NCBI RefSeq assembly: GCF_003544875.1
Contig: NZ_CP032095.1
Location: 112,381 to 176,380 of the forward strand
DNA: 64,000 nucleotides
Origin: Vibrio alfacsensis
GTDB lineage: Bacteria > Pseudomonadota > Gammaproteobacteria > Enterobacterales > Vibrionaceae
Direction of reading: 5' to 3'
Below are positions 48,601 through 56,462 of this stretch, piece after piece (positions within the stretch are counted from its first letter, which is position 1; each line of letters begins with the position of its first letter). The notes below the pieces were generated by a model that searched no databases, was not told the DNA's origin, and was given only the letters and a program-made list of their open reading frames with translations. A program made the position numbers and the translations under genes.

Positions 48601-49708
48601 TCACCCAATCCGGATTCTCGGATAAAGAAAATGTTAGACTATCCCCGTCTGGATCAGCCGCATTCACGCGTATGATCGTCTCTTTATTTGGTTTGGCGTG
48701 AACATCATCAAAGTAAGAGACACTTGGCGGTGTATTTGTTACTGGCGGTGTCGAACTTGTAACCGACACAGAAACTGAGCGATTCACATCAACAAAGCCA
48801 TCACTAATGATCGCGTTAAAGCTGTAATTGCCCACATGTTCATCACTCGGTTTAGCAATGATGACACCATCTTGATCCAGTGAAACCCATTCCGGAGCAT
48901 CCGACGCTAAAACGTAAGATAAGAAATGACCATCTGCGTCATTGGCATAAATTTGAGATGATGCGGTTTTACCCGTTTTCACAATAATAGGATCAATGGC
49001 TTTCACTGAAGGCACGGTGTTTTGGAAGTCAGGGCTTTCTGGATCCGCGTAAAATGTAACCACTAAAGTCACTGGTTTTTCTACGGCTCGATTACCATCA
49101 GACACTTTAGCCATAAACTCATAAGTGTCTTGCGAACCACTGTGTGCATCAACCGTGATTAAACCCGTTTTATGATCAATAGAAACAAACTCAGGTAGCG
49201 GATTTGATTCCGTGCCATGAAGAGAGAATGACATTGGTTCTGTATCAATCGCTTCAATTGAGAATGTAGATAGAACATTCGTGCGAGCATTGATGGTGGG
49301 AATATCAGCAACAACAGGGGCAGGATTACTTGGGTCAACCTCGAACGTTGCAATTTCTAGCGTCACACTCTGCTTTTGTGTACCGTTGCTATCACTGGCA
49401 GCTACAACAAACGTGTAGCTACCCGCAACCGCGTGATTGAGGTCCACAGAGATCACGCCCGTTCTTGGGTTTATGCTGATCCATGAGTGTTCGATTTCTT
49501 CCAAACCAAACACCAAATCTTCACCATTTGCGGAAAACGCATCAATGGAATACGTAAATACATCACTATCTGGGTTTTGAACTTGAGCTTCCAGCTTAGG
49601 AATGTCATTAATCACTGGTTTATCAGCGGAAGCAGACTGGTCATCAGAACCACCGCCACAACCCGTTAGAGCTGTTGCGATCATAGATGCAAGTATGAGT
49701 TTTTTCAT
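45632..49708 (-). CDS. M60-family metallopeptidase lipoprotein (AcfD/SslE-like)
   Basis: A protein of 1358 residues. The lipobox is LTGC with Cys17, followed by GGG, as in surface lipoproteins. Three or four cadherin/immunoglobulin-like repeats fill roughly residues 30-410 (each with a PEWVSLDQDGVI-type turn). A central IMPa/SslE-like region follows. The M60 zinc motif HELGH is near residue 1075 in DGHELGHNLQTGRL, with a likely downstream Glu. M60 peptidases cleave mucins and other O-glycoproteins. It is monocistronic, between two catabolic operons, with its own terminator. Confidence 0.9.
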   Translation of the reverse strand: MKKLILASMIATALTGCGGGSDDQSASADKPVINDIPKLEAQVQNPDSDVFTYSIDAFSANGEDLVFGLEEIEHSWISINPRTGVISVDLNHAVAGSYTFVVAASDSNGTQKQSVTLEIATFEVDPSNPAPVVADIPTINARTNVLSTFSIEAIDTEPMSFSLHGTESNPLPEFVSIDHKTGLITVDAHSGSQDTYEFMAKVSDGNRAVEKPVTLVVTFYADPESPDFQNTVPSVKAIDPIIVKTGKTASSQIYANDADGHFLSYVLASDAPEWVSLDQDGVIIAKPSDEHVGNYSFNAIISDGFVDVNRSVSVSVTSSTPPVTNTPPSVSYFDDVHAKPNKETIIRVNAADPDGDSLTFSLSENPDWVTINNSGVISVKPTTSDQGKYSFNVTVSDGTYNVDREIAVRVFDSANHVDQAVVSEDHTLATEAQLLERAKEIILEKAVEKEALLTRLFTGVDSIDWIPSHDSQIITGFSSINDSTVILQSNSNQSGGESSATLAVAGSKPNGQNYVIFGGNPFGVHGSGDIDIYLKNVINWLIGESKSTLNVMAVNQPNSGYFYHHNNTKTWLENNYPENHTLNDYRACEYENIKACAMESRPDFVILGSDDSAGRGYEGIKASMEYLEQQKIPFILVSHLRHASALINPILIESGVTTDTNYWSKVTLVGANKDNISALTDQRLDVVQDFINDEYDMSAVDACGSNYIVCDTAPFWSAFRTSADALRNDILFFDKFNIDPFSVDGSELAKTILLLADKYRSEIDYPISFSEPEEWYHAMFADWMVSYSRPNNLAQSDLGEYIHKGDPVKGDLAHYAYPETTTKTKNISVPYANQWTGTGWYALPSQPVTLTRMGADTHDVFVKLYYARPNTNRAFETNSYNRPLELTTQRLTIPPQGSVTFSTPYGAPIYLHINGDGESELTTNITASGITEHPFIDDFTSEEQIAQFEQLVNTTDLPHVDLKSPSYEQHARKDKLGEGDVRQLLTMLRDEHINGIYSLAGFKVQGQSLDQSTDQDAMAICKTKMGVEDCTDEALHVRKIIQHANYDRHAQCGVGCSGNPWDSAYNISPRGWLDGHELGHNLQTGRLRVGYATEENRNLWNQYSDRAGENSNNIFPYYVMWNGHAVVDGETTPLNDGHMNGKETFFALQSDYSNVTDADGNRVVYTPTCGTLDAGKTSRHEAIWSNGGYAAINGIRMSFYTQMALQMHGKSLADDSVLESGWGIYPMLYLHERIYGKYAKDEASWNANRERLGFAMFDWSNSHGTMNGIQGNDFMLVSLSYLTGMDWNSYFEMYGLRNSDTAKAQASAHGVKGAVPVGMYVHEQDLPPANMSAGMTWLPLGGADTVWTRDNSTPATCP

Positions 49709-50028
49709 TTTTTATTACTGAGAATTGGGGGATTAAGAGACTATCCAAACAGAATATTCATTACTAAAAACGGACTAAAAAAGAAAAGACAACGATTATT
49801 TCCTAGACGTATTAATCTGAAGCCTTTACGAACACTCTGCTTTAGATAGAGCCTACTCGAACGGGAGCTCAGCGATAATATAACCACACTTACAACACGC
49901 AATACCTAATAATTCAACATTGAGATATTGATTCAAGAAATAATTAGAAAGCAATCATGACATCAGCAACTGAATCTTGTAGGGTAATCATGCTCGCCCC
50001 CTGATTTCCTTTGACATCATTAATATAT
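49709..50028. other. intergenic region upstream of the M60 gene
   Basis: About 320 bp of AT-rich DNA with no plausible gene. It must contain the M60 promoter, but I find no clear operator, -24/-12 element or strong ribosome site before its ATG. Confidence 0.4.
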
Positions 50029-50059
50029 GAGAAAAAGGCCTAGTGCTTGCTAGACCTTT
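50029..50059 (-). terminator. rho-independent terminator of the second PEP-CTERM gene
   Basis: On the minus strand AAAGGTCTAG, a 6-base loop and CTAGGCCTTT form a 10-bp stem with one G-U pair, followed by TTTTTCTC. It lies 40 bp after the stop codon. Confidence 0.8.
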
Positions 50060-50099
50060 GAATTGAGTACCATAATAACCCCAATGTATAAGGCTATTC

Positions 50100-50828
50100 T
50101 TAATGATTATGCTTTGTACTCTGCCTACGACGAAGCACACCCGCACCAAGAAGTCCTAAGCCAAAGACAGCTAATGATGATGGCTCAGGCACGACACTAG
50201 TGGGAGTAACACCGAATGGTGCATTCTCTTCTCCAACCGTCATTGATAATACAAAGTCATCGAAGTCTGCGTCAGCGTTGCCCCCACCATCATTGTAAAA
50301 TAGATAGGCGGTCGAAAAATCTAAGCTGTTTTCATCCATACCTGAAAAACCAAAGAAGAAGTTTGGTTCACCATCATCGTTTAAACCATTTAAAGCTATG
50401 TTTGAGCAAATTGGTCCTGTACATCGAGCAAACCCAAACGGGACCACCGAATTATCTTGATGGACGTAATCAAACCCAACCTTAGTACCTACTGCATCTT
50501 TCTCACTAAGTAATGTTCCCCCAAGCAGCGGAGTTTGCAATTCGAAAAATTTATTGGTTTGCCTGTTAGACTCTGATCCCAAATAGGTAAATGAAAAATT
50601 GTACGGCCCCTCATTGTTGTTATCAAAGAACAGATTGGCTCCTGTCCAACCAAATATCTTATCTGAGTCAACACTGGCATTATCAAACGTCGTATCGACA
50701 ACACTACTCAGCGAAGATAGTGAATCACCATTTTGAATTTTATCAAGGATAAAACCGGCATAAACGTTTGAGGAAATTAACGTACACACCCCAACAATAG
50801 TCGATATCAAATAGTTCATTCTCAGCAT
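50100..50828 (-). CDS. PEP-CTERM exosortase substrate protein (second)
   Basis: About 242 residues from the ATG at 50828 (MLRMNYLIST), chosen for AAGGA upstream; an open extension to 50978 would run through the promoter. A signal peptide ends near SSNVYAG. The secreted domain has FGWTGANLFFDNN and a DADFDDFVLSMTVG segment, as in several PEP-CTERM proteins with a lectin-like fold. The C-terminus is PEPSSLAVFGLGLLGAG followed by RRRQ. It probably binds or sits in the exopolysaccharide matrix. Confidence 0.9.
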   Translation of the reverse strand: MLRMNYLISTIVGVCTLISSNVYAGFILDKIQNGDSLSSLSSVVDTTFDNASVDSDKIFGWTGANLFFDNNNEGPYNFSFTYLGSESNRQTNKFFELQTPLLGGTLLSEKDAVGTKVGFDYVHQDNSVVPFGFARCTGPICSNIALNGLNDDGEPNFFFGFSGMDENSLDFSTAYLFYNDGGGNADADFDDFVLSMTVGEENAPFGVTPTSVVPEPSSLAVFGLGLLGAGVLRRRQSTKHNH

Positions 50829-50889
50829 ATAAAATCCTTTTAAATTACTAAACTTAGTTGACGAAAATTCCGTATTTACTCTACCATAA

Positions 50890-50904
50890 GCAAAACTCAG
50901 GCCA
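50890..50904 (-). promoter_or_regulatory. sigma-54 -24/-12 promoter of the second PEP-CTERM gene
   Basis: On the minus strand TGGCCTGAGTTTTGC matches the consensus well: TGGC at -24, TTGC at -12, and 10 bases between GG and GC. It is 62 bp before the ATG at 50828, close to the 72 bp at the first PEP-CTERM gene. Confidence 0.72.
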
Positions 50905-50954
50905 CTATTTTTATTTAATAAATACATTAACTTATAGTGATAATTATGTTTCAC

Positions 50955-50971
50955 TGTAAAATAAACTGACA
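50955..50971 (-). promoter_or_regulatory. candidate PrsR box upstream of the second PEP-CTERM gene
   Basis: TGTAAAATAAACTGACA (plus strand) matches the element at 39269-39285 in 14 of 17 positions. It is about 51 bp upstream of the -24 box, in the same orientation. Confidence 0.55.
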
Positions 50972-51054
50972 GTAACAAGAACGGTGGGTTCGTCCATCCG
51001 TTACCATTTGCTTACCTGTTTACATTATTAAAACCTGAGGGGATTTACTTCGAC

Positions 51055-51336
51055 ATGCTAAGTTTTACTCAATATCACAAACGTCTTGTCGCAAAAATCT
51101 GTTTGTTTTCAGCTGCGGTCTGTCTTCAATTTAGCTCATTCTTTACCACCGAAAGAATCATTGGTTACCCGTTTAATTTCCTCTCTTACAGTGGTAAAGC
51201 TGAAACGTACTTTTTCTCCCTTTCTAGACTCTTTTACTCGTCTGTTTTTTGGGCTTTTACGACTTTGATCTTTCTAATCTTCATTAGACGATGTTTTCCA
51301 GACAGATCGAGAACAAATAGGTCAAATAAAAGTTAG
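51055..51336 (+). CDS. small hypothetical membrane protein
   Basis: 93 residues from an ATG preceded by GAGGGGA. There are two hydrophobic segments, near residues 15-30 and 62-80 (SVFWAFTTLIFLIFIRR), and a basic C-terminus. It ends one base from the convergent SnoaL-like gene. No family is recognised; it is plausible but not certain. Confidence 0.45.
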   Translation: MLSFTQYHKRLVAKICLFSAAVCLQFSSFFTTERIIGYPFNFLSYSGKAETYFFSLSRLFYSSVFWAFTTLIFLIFIRRCFPDRSRTNRSNKS

Positions 51337-51337
51337 A

Positions 51338-51973
51338 CTAGCGCACGCGAATCTTAGGCGCGGGTGTATCGCGACGCATCGTTAAAAGAAACTGATCCAC
51401 TGGCGCCGGAGTTGCAACCTGAGGCAATTCGCCATCTTGAGGTCTAGTACGCCAAAATGACTCCCAGGTGGGAAACAGATCATGAAACGTACCATTGTAA
51501 GGTTCGCGGCCAGGCCAACGCATTTTCATATTTCCAATTGGTGGCCGATTAAGATCGCTTGCGTACCAATAACAAGGCAAACGACGACGGAAAAACCACT
51601 CTCCATTGACACGCTCATAGTCATCCCAATAGAGCATTTGCATTGTGACCCATTCAGGACCGGTCTCGTGTTCATTTTTAGAGTAGACCACACCAATGGC
51701 GTGGTCTTCATCGATAAACTCAATAATGTGTTGACCAATATGATGCGAAGTGCCAGTAAACTGGTCGCGTAACGTTTGATCAACCCAAGCTTTTAAATGT
51801 GCTCTTCCGACCTTATTTCTGCCAACTCGAATATCTTCAGCAAACAACCCAACATGGGCATCGAGATCGCGCATATCTAGTGAGAGCGCGTATTTCCCTG
51901 CTAACTGACGAATGGCTTCAGTGGACTCGAGTCGGTCCAGTCGTTGCTCGAGCGTGATGTTTAATTGCGTCAT
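51338..51973 (-). CDS. SnoaL/NTF2-like protein
   Basis: About 211 residues from the ATG at 51973 (MTQLNITLEQRL). The fold is seen in EAIRQLAGKYALSLDMRDLDAHVGLFAEDI, then HHIGQHIIEFIDEDHAIGVVYS and WFFRRRLPCYWYASD. This family includes steroid delta-isomerases, dehydratases and ring-hydroxylase small subunits. It is the last gene of the operon with the KstD- and FadD3-like genes, so a role on a steroid-like substrate is reasonable, but the reaction is not defined. Confidence 0.7.
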   Translation of the reverse strand: MTQLNITLEQRLDRLESTEAIRQLAGKYALSLDMRDLDAHVGLFAEDIRVGRNKVGRAHLKAWVDQTLRDQFTGTSHHIGQHIIEFIDEDHAIGVVYSKNEHETGPEWVTMQMLYWDDYERVNGEWFFRRRLPCYWYASDLNRPPIGNMKMRWPGREPYNGTFHDLFPTWESFWRTRPQDGELPQVATPAPVDQFLLTMRRDTPAPKIRVR

Positions 51974-51983
51974 GACCAACCCT

Positions 51984-52715
51984 CTATATAAATGCCATTC
52001 CACCATTCACAGCGATGTTCTGTCCGGTAACAAATGCAGCATCATCACTGGCCAAGAAGCTGGCAACTCTTGCAATGTCTTCACTCTCACCCATTCGACC
52101 GAGAGGGATCGCATCAACCATTGCCTGAGTCCATTCATCAGGAATATCAGCCATCATTGGTGTATTCGTCGGCCCGGGTACGATGGTATTGACTCGAATA
52201 CCGTTTGGAGCAAGCTCTCGTGCGATACTGCGAGTTAGCCCCATCACGCCAGCTTTAGATGCACAATAATGGCTTGGTCCCTCGCCAGTCATCGCCGCCG
52301 TACTAGCCACGTTGATGATGCTACCTTTTCCTTGCTCAAGCATCACTTTGGCACCCTCACGACAGCAAACAAACGTCCCCGTTAAGTTCACACCAATTAC
52401 TTTTTGCCAATTCTCATCGGGAGTATCGATAAAGGCATCAACAGAGCCTACGCCTGCGCAGTTGACCATAATATCAACCTTCCCGAATGTTCGAGCAACG
52501 GTTGCCATTGCATCTCGAACGGAACTGCTATCGGAAACGTCACAACCAATACCAATCACGTTACCACCCCAAACCTCAGCAGTAGCACACGCGGCAGACT
52601 CGTTAATATCAATCGCAGCCACTTTTGCCCCTTGCTGTGCAAACTGCTTTACTACTGCCTGTCCAATCCCTTGACCAGCCCCAGTAACCCATACCACTTT
52701 TCCTTGGTGTTTCAT
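51984..52715 (-). CDS. short-chain dehydrogenase/reductase
   Basis: A classical SDR of 243 residues: VTGAGQGIGQAVVKQF (cofactor), a D at the end of strand 2 in AAIDIN that favours NAD, VNCAGVG, and the catalytic Ser and YCASKAG Tyr-Lys. The C-terminus TGQNIAVNGGMAFI is typical. A GGGAG site precedes the ATG. A hydroxysteroid dehydrogenase role fits the operon; the position oxidised cannot be read from sequence. Confidence 0.85.
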   Translation of the reverse strand: MKHQGKVVWVTGAGQGIGQAVVKQFAQQGAKVAAIDINESAACATAEVWGGNVIGIGCDVSDSSSVRDAMATVARTFGKVDIMVNCAGVGSVDAFIDTPDENWQKVIGVNLTGTFVCCREGAKVMLEQGKGSIINVASTAAMTGEGPSHYCASKAGVMGLTRSIARELAPNGIRVNTIVPGPTNTPMMADIPDEWTQAMVDAIPLGRMGESEDIARVASFLASDDAAFVTGQNIAVNGGMAFI

Positions 52716-52730
52716 ATTGATACTCCCTTA

Positions 52731-53864
52731 CTATTTGATAACTGATGATTTGCGATGGTCTGCCCGCGGATAGTCGATATAGCCTTTTTCACCCGCGGTA
52801 TATAAAGTTCCACGATCAAACTTCGCCAACTCATGATTATTCTGGGTGCGCGTAACAAAATCTGGATTGGCAATAAAGTGGCGTGCAAACGAGACAGCGT
52901 CTCCCACACGGTTTTGAATAGCGCTCTTTGCTGATGCAGCATCAAAGCCATCATTAAGGATAATCGCGCCAGAAAAATGCTCTTTTACTAACGCAAATGC
53001 ATCAATTTCTTCCGTTGGTGCCCGCATAACGTGAACATATGCTAACGCCAAATGACGACTTGCTTGCAATAACTTGATATGACTTTCTACTGGGTTGCTA
53101 TCCTGCGTATCGTTATATTGGTTGCCCGGATTGATCCTCAAACCCACTCGATTGGGAAACACCTCCGTCATTGCCTGCATGCACTCAACAGCAAAACGAA
53201 TCCGGTTGTCAGTCGTCCCCCCATATTCATCAGTGCGCATGTTGGTACTACTGCACAAAAATTGCATTGGAAGATATCCACTGGTGCAATGCAGCTCAAC
53301 ACCGTCAAATCCAGCTAATTTGGCATTTTTCGCCGCTTGACGGTGTTCTTCAATGACCACTTTGACCTCTTGTGTCGACAGTGCTCTAGGTACATCAAAG
53401 GCCTGCATACCAGCAGAGTCAGTATAGACAGAGCCATCCGATTGAATCGCAGATGGGGCTACCGTTTCCGTCCCTTTTGGTTTGATGTAACGGCTTCCAA
53501 TCCGGCCAGAGTGCATGATTTGCAGAACGATCTTTCCACCTTGTTGATGTACCGCATCGGTCACCTTTTGCCAAGCTTCAATATGCTCTGACGTTTCAAT
53601 ACCCGGTTGGCGACAATAGGCTTGCCCTGTTACGGTGGGCCATGTCCCTTCTGCCACGATCAAACCTGCACTTGCACGTTCAGCATAATACTTAACCATC
53701 ATCGCAGTTGGCGTGCCATTTGAGCTCGCTCTATTGCGTGTCATTGGTGCCATGACTATTCGGTTTTTGATTGGAATATCACCAAGTGATATCGGATTGA
53801 ATAAACTTACCGTGTGATCAGATGGAGCATTCATCAACGTATCTTCACTAAATTGCGTTGTCAT
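52731..53864 (-). CDS. Old Yellow Enzyme-family NADH:flavin oxidoreductase
   Basis: 377 residues from an ATG with a strong AGGAGGTG site. FMN-barrel motifs: NRIVMAPMTRNRA, IVAEGTWP, LQIMHSGRIG, DEYGGTTDNRIRF and the C-terminal FARHFIANPDFV. The usual active-site pair His-x-x-Asn/His before GYL reads HCTSGYL, so the second residue is Ser. The family reduces activated C=C bonds, and relatives act on steroid enones. Here it may reduce a ring double bond. Confidence 0.85.
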   Translation of the reverse strand: MTTQFSEDTLMNAPSDHTVSLFNPISLGDIPIKNRIVMAPMTRNRASSNGTPTAMMVKYYAERASAGLIVAEGTWPTVTGQAYCRQPGIETSEHIEAWQKVTDAVHQQGGKIVLQIMHSGRIGSRYIKPKGTETVAPSAIQSDGSVYTDSAGMQAFDVPRALSTQEVKVVIEEHRQAAKNAKLAGFDGVELHCTSGYLPMQFLCSSTNMRTDEYGGTTDNRIRFAVECMQAMTEVFPNRVGLRINPGNQYNDTQDSNPVESHIKLLQASRHLALAYVHVMRAPTEEIDAFALVKEHFSGAIILNDGFDAASAKSAIQNRVGDAVSFARHFIANPDFVTRTQNNHELAKFDRGTLYTAGEKGYIDYPRADHRKSSVIK

Positions 53865-53874
53865 TGAGCACCTC

Positions 53875-54690
53875 CTAATCGAGTGCTGTAATCAACGCAG
53901 CCGCTCGGCCACCATCGACGGGTAAGTTAACCCCTGTGATATAGCTTGATTCGTCACTGGCCAAAAAGCCAATCGCAGCCGCCAGTTCATGAGGTTGTCC
54001 AACTCGGCCCATTGGGATAAGTCGCTCCGTTTTACGTTTCGCCTCATCATCAGACAGCATTCCTTGTGTAGCAGGAGTTTCAACCACTGACGGCATCACA
54101 CAATTCACACGAATACCAAAAGGCGCGCCCTCTACAGCAGCGGCTCGGGAGAAATTAATCACCGCGGCTTTGGATGCGCTATAACCCGACATATAGGCAG
54201 TCCCTAGTTCGCCGCAAATAGAGGATAGGTTTATGATCGAACCTCCGCGCTCTTTCATGAGTTTCATCGCGCTGCGGGTCGCCCAAAATGTACCATCAAC
54301 CGATGTGGTGAAGTTCGCATGCCAGTCTTCAGTGGTCATCTCCTCAATCGCTCCCCAAGTGAAAGCCATGGCATTGTTTACCAAGATATCAAGCTGACCA
54401 TGCTCGCTGGCCACTCCCTCTAGTGTTTCCACGATGGCTTGCTCAGAACTGACATCACAGACTTTTGCTTGTGCCTGCCCCCCAATTTTCTGAATACGAG
54501 TAACCACTCGATTCAATGATTCTTCTGAACGACCACAAATAATGACTTTTGCACCTTGTATTGCTAGGTATTCAGCGGTGGCAGCACCAATACCACTACC
54601 TCCACCGGTAACAAACGCCACTTTATTGCCAAGTCGTAGATTGCCTTTCGGTTGAGTATCGCCTTGCGCTGGCTGATGTGAATACGTCAT
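53875..54690 (-). CDS. short-chain dehydrogenase/reductase
   Basis: A classical SDR of 271 residues with VTGGGSGIGAATAEYLA (cofactor), NNAMAF in place of the usual NNAG, a Ser in NLSSICGE and YSASKAAVINF (Tyr-Lys). A GAGGAGG site precedes the ATG. It lies 11 bp before the OYE gene. About 140 bp separate it from the upstream ligase, so it may have an additional promoter. Substrate unknown; a hydroxysteroid fits the context. Confidence 0.85.
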   Translation of the reverse strand: MTYSHQPAQGDTQPKGNLRLGNKVAFVTGGGSGIGAATAEYLAIQGAKVIICGRSEESLNRVVTRIQKIGGQAQAKVCDVSSEQAIVETLEGVASEHGQLDILVNNAMAFTWGAIEEMTTEDWHANFTTSVDGTFWATRSAMKLMKERGGSIINLSSICGELGTAYMSGYSASKAAVINFSRAAAVEGAPFGIRVNCVMPSVVETPATQGMLSDDEAKRKTERLIPMGRVGQPHELAAAIGFLASDESSYITGVNLPVDGGRAAALITALD

Positions 54691-54834
54691 AAGTCCTCCT
54701 CACCAGTTCGGTGATCAGTTAGATAATTAAAAGAGGAGAAACCCAGATATCGCGTTAAATTATGCAGGGCCTATCCTGTAGGAAAGCACCAAATGCGTTA
54801 CAGTCTGCATGGCATGAATTCTTTTAATGCCTAG

Positions 54835-56433
54835 CTAAGCATTAAGATTAAACTGTTGAACCAACTCGTTCTTGAGTACTTTGTTCGATGCATTGACAGG
54901 CAAGCTGTCAACAAATCGGACGTAACGAGGGACTTTATAATTTGACATCCTCTCTCGAGACCAACGGATCACTTCCGCCTCGTCTAACGTACAACCATTT
55001 TTAACCACGATATAAACACAACCAACCTCACCCATTCGCTCATCCGGAACGCCTATCACGGCCGACTGTTCAATTTGCTGATTCTCAGCCAGTGCCGCTT
55101 CAATCTCCGCGGGATAGCAGTTAAACCCACCTACAATGAACATATCTTTTATGCGTCCCGTAATCTTAAGGTTGCCGTCGGCATCAAGTTCCCCGATATC
55201 ACCGGTATGCAGCCAATGGTTCTCGTCTATCGTGTCAGCGGTTGCCTTAGGGTCTTCAAAATACGCTTTCATCACATGAAACCCGCGAATACAGACTTCC
55301 CCTGATTGGCCTTTAGGTAATGCATTTCCATCTTGATCAAAAATCGCTACCTCTGTGCCATCAATGGCAGATCCACTCGTCTGAGCAATCACATCCGCTG
55401 ATGATGCCGGGTCGCATATTGTCGCTAGACCACCGCATTCTGTCAGCCCATAAGCAGTGGTGACCGTTTCTATGCCTAATGTATTTCTCATGGATTCAAT
55501 CAGAACCGGAGGAATGGTTGATGCCCCAGTAACAGCAACGCGCAAACTTGATAAGTCTCTATGCTCTAACGTTGGATGCGCCAACAGCGACAAATACAGC
55601 GTCGGCGGGCCCGGAAGAATATTGATACGCTCGGATTCAATTCGGTGTAATACGGTATCGGCATCAAAGACTTGCTCGGGTAAAATTGTCGCTCCGGCCA
55701 GTAAACCTGCGACCCACCCCGCTTTGTAGCCAAATGTATGAAAAAATGGATTGATAACTAAGTAACGCTCGCCGGGTTTAAGTTTCAATACACGAACATA
55801 CTCTCGAAAAGCCTGAATACACGCACTGTGAACGCTGACCACTCCTTTTGGTTTACCCGTTGTACCAGAAGTAAACATCAAGTCTGATGCGTCACTCGGT
55901 TTAAGATCAGCCAAGCGTTCGAGTAATTGTGATTCTGATGTAGCGCCACCACGAAATATCATGTCCCCCCAATCAAGCATTTGGGGCTTGAGCGGCGCTG
56001 CCCTTGAACTCATGACAACGATTTTTTCAAGGCACGTAGGTGCAGATTGTTGTATTTCGTACGCATAATCTTTTGAAAGAAAGTCACCGACACACAATAA
56101 AACCTTTGCGCCACTTCTCTCGATGATCGCTTGAGCTTCTAATGCTTTCATTCGCGTATTGAGGGGGACTAAAACTGCCCCCGCCATTTGCAATCCAATG
56201 GCGGCTAAAATCCAACGCAGTGAATTGGGAGCCCAAATCGCAACGCGATCACCTTTTTCGACCCCCAAACTCATCAATCCTTTTGCGACTTCAAACGTTT
56301 TGCTAGGTAACTCTGCATAGGAGAGGCTTTCTTTACCATCACGAATTGCGGTTATTTCCGCATATTTAGATGCAGCTTCAACCACGATACTTGGGATCGT
56401 ATCGGCCTGAAGCTCAATGGCTAACTTATCCAT
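54835..56433 (-). CDS. FadD3-like acyl-CoA ligase
   Basis: About 532 residues from ATG 56433; a GTG at 56457 is also possible. The AMP-binding motif is MFTSGTTGKPKGVVS (about residue 190). TAYGLTECGGLATICDP, WLHTGDIGELDADGN and GRIKDMFIVGGFNCYPAEIE follow in order. From memory, INPFFHTFGYKAGWVAGLLAGATILP and NILPGPPTLYLSLL are close to mycobacterial FadD3, which activates the steroid C/D-ring acid HIP to HIP-CoA. It is directly downstream of the KstD-like gene. Confidence 0.75.
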   Translation of the reverse strand: MDKLAIELQADTIPSIVVEAASKYAEITAIRDGKESLSYAELPSKTFEVAKGLMSLGVEKGDRVAIWAPNSLRWILAAIGLQMAGAVLVPLNTRMKALEAQAIIERSGAKVLLCVGDFLSKDYAYEIQQSAPTCLEKIVVMSSRAAPLKPQMLDWGDMIFRGGATSESQLLERLADLKPSDASDLMFTSGTTGKPKGVVSVHSACIQAFREYVRVLKLKPGERYLVINPFFHTFGYKAGWVAGLLAGATILPEQVFDADTVLHRIESERINILPGPPTLYLSLLAHPTLEHRDLSSLRVAVTGASTIPPVLIESMRNTLGIETVTTAYGLTECGGLATICDPASSADVIAQTSGSAIDGTEVAIFDQDGNALPKGQSGEVCIRGFHVMKAYFEDPKATADTIDENHWLHTGDIGELDADGNLKITGRIKDMFIVGGFNCYPAEIEAALAENQQIEQSAVIGVPDERMGEVGCVYIVVKNGCTLDEAEVIRWSRERMSNYKVPRYVRFVDSLPVNASNKVLKNELVQQFNLNA

Positions 56434-56462
56434 GTTATTTCTCTTTTTCTCACTCACATGCG

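Noticed and set aside
50829..50978. N-terminal extension of the second PEP-CTERM protein
   Set aside because: It would put about 50 residues before the signal peptide and runs through the sigma-54 promoter and part of the 17-bp element.
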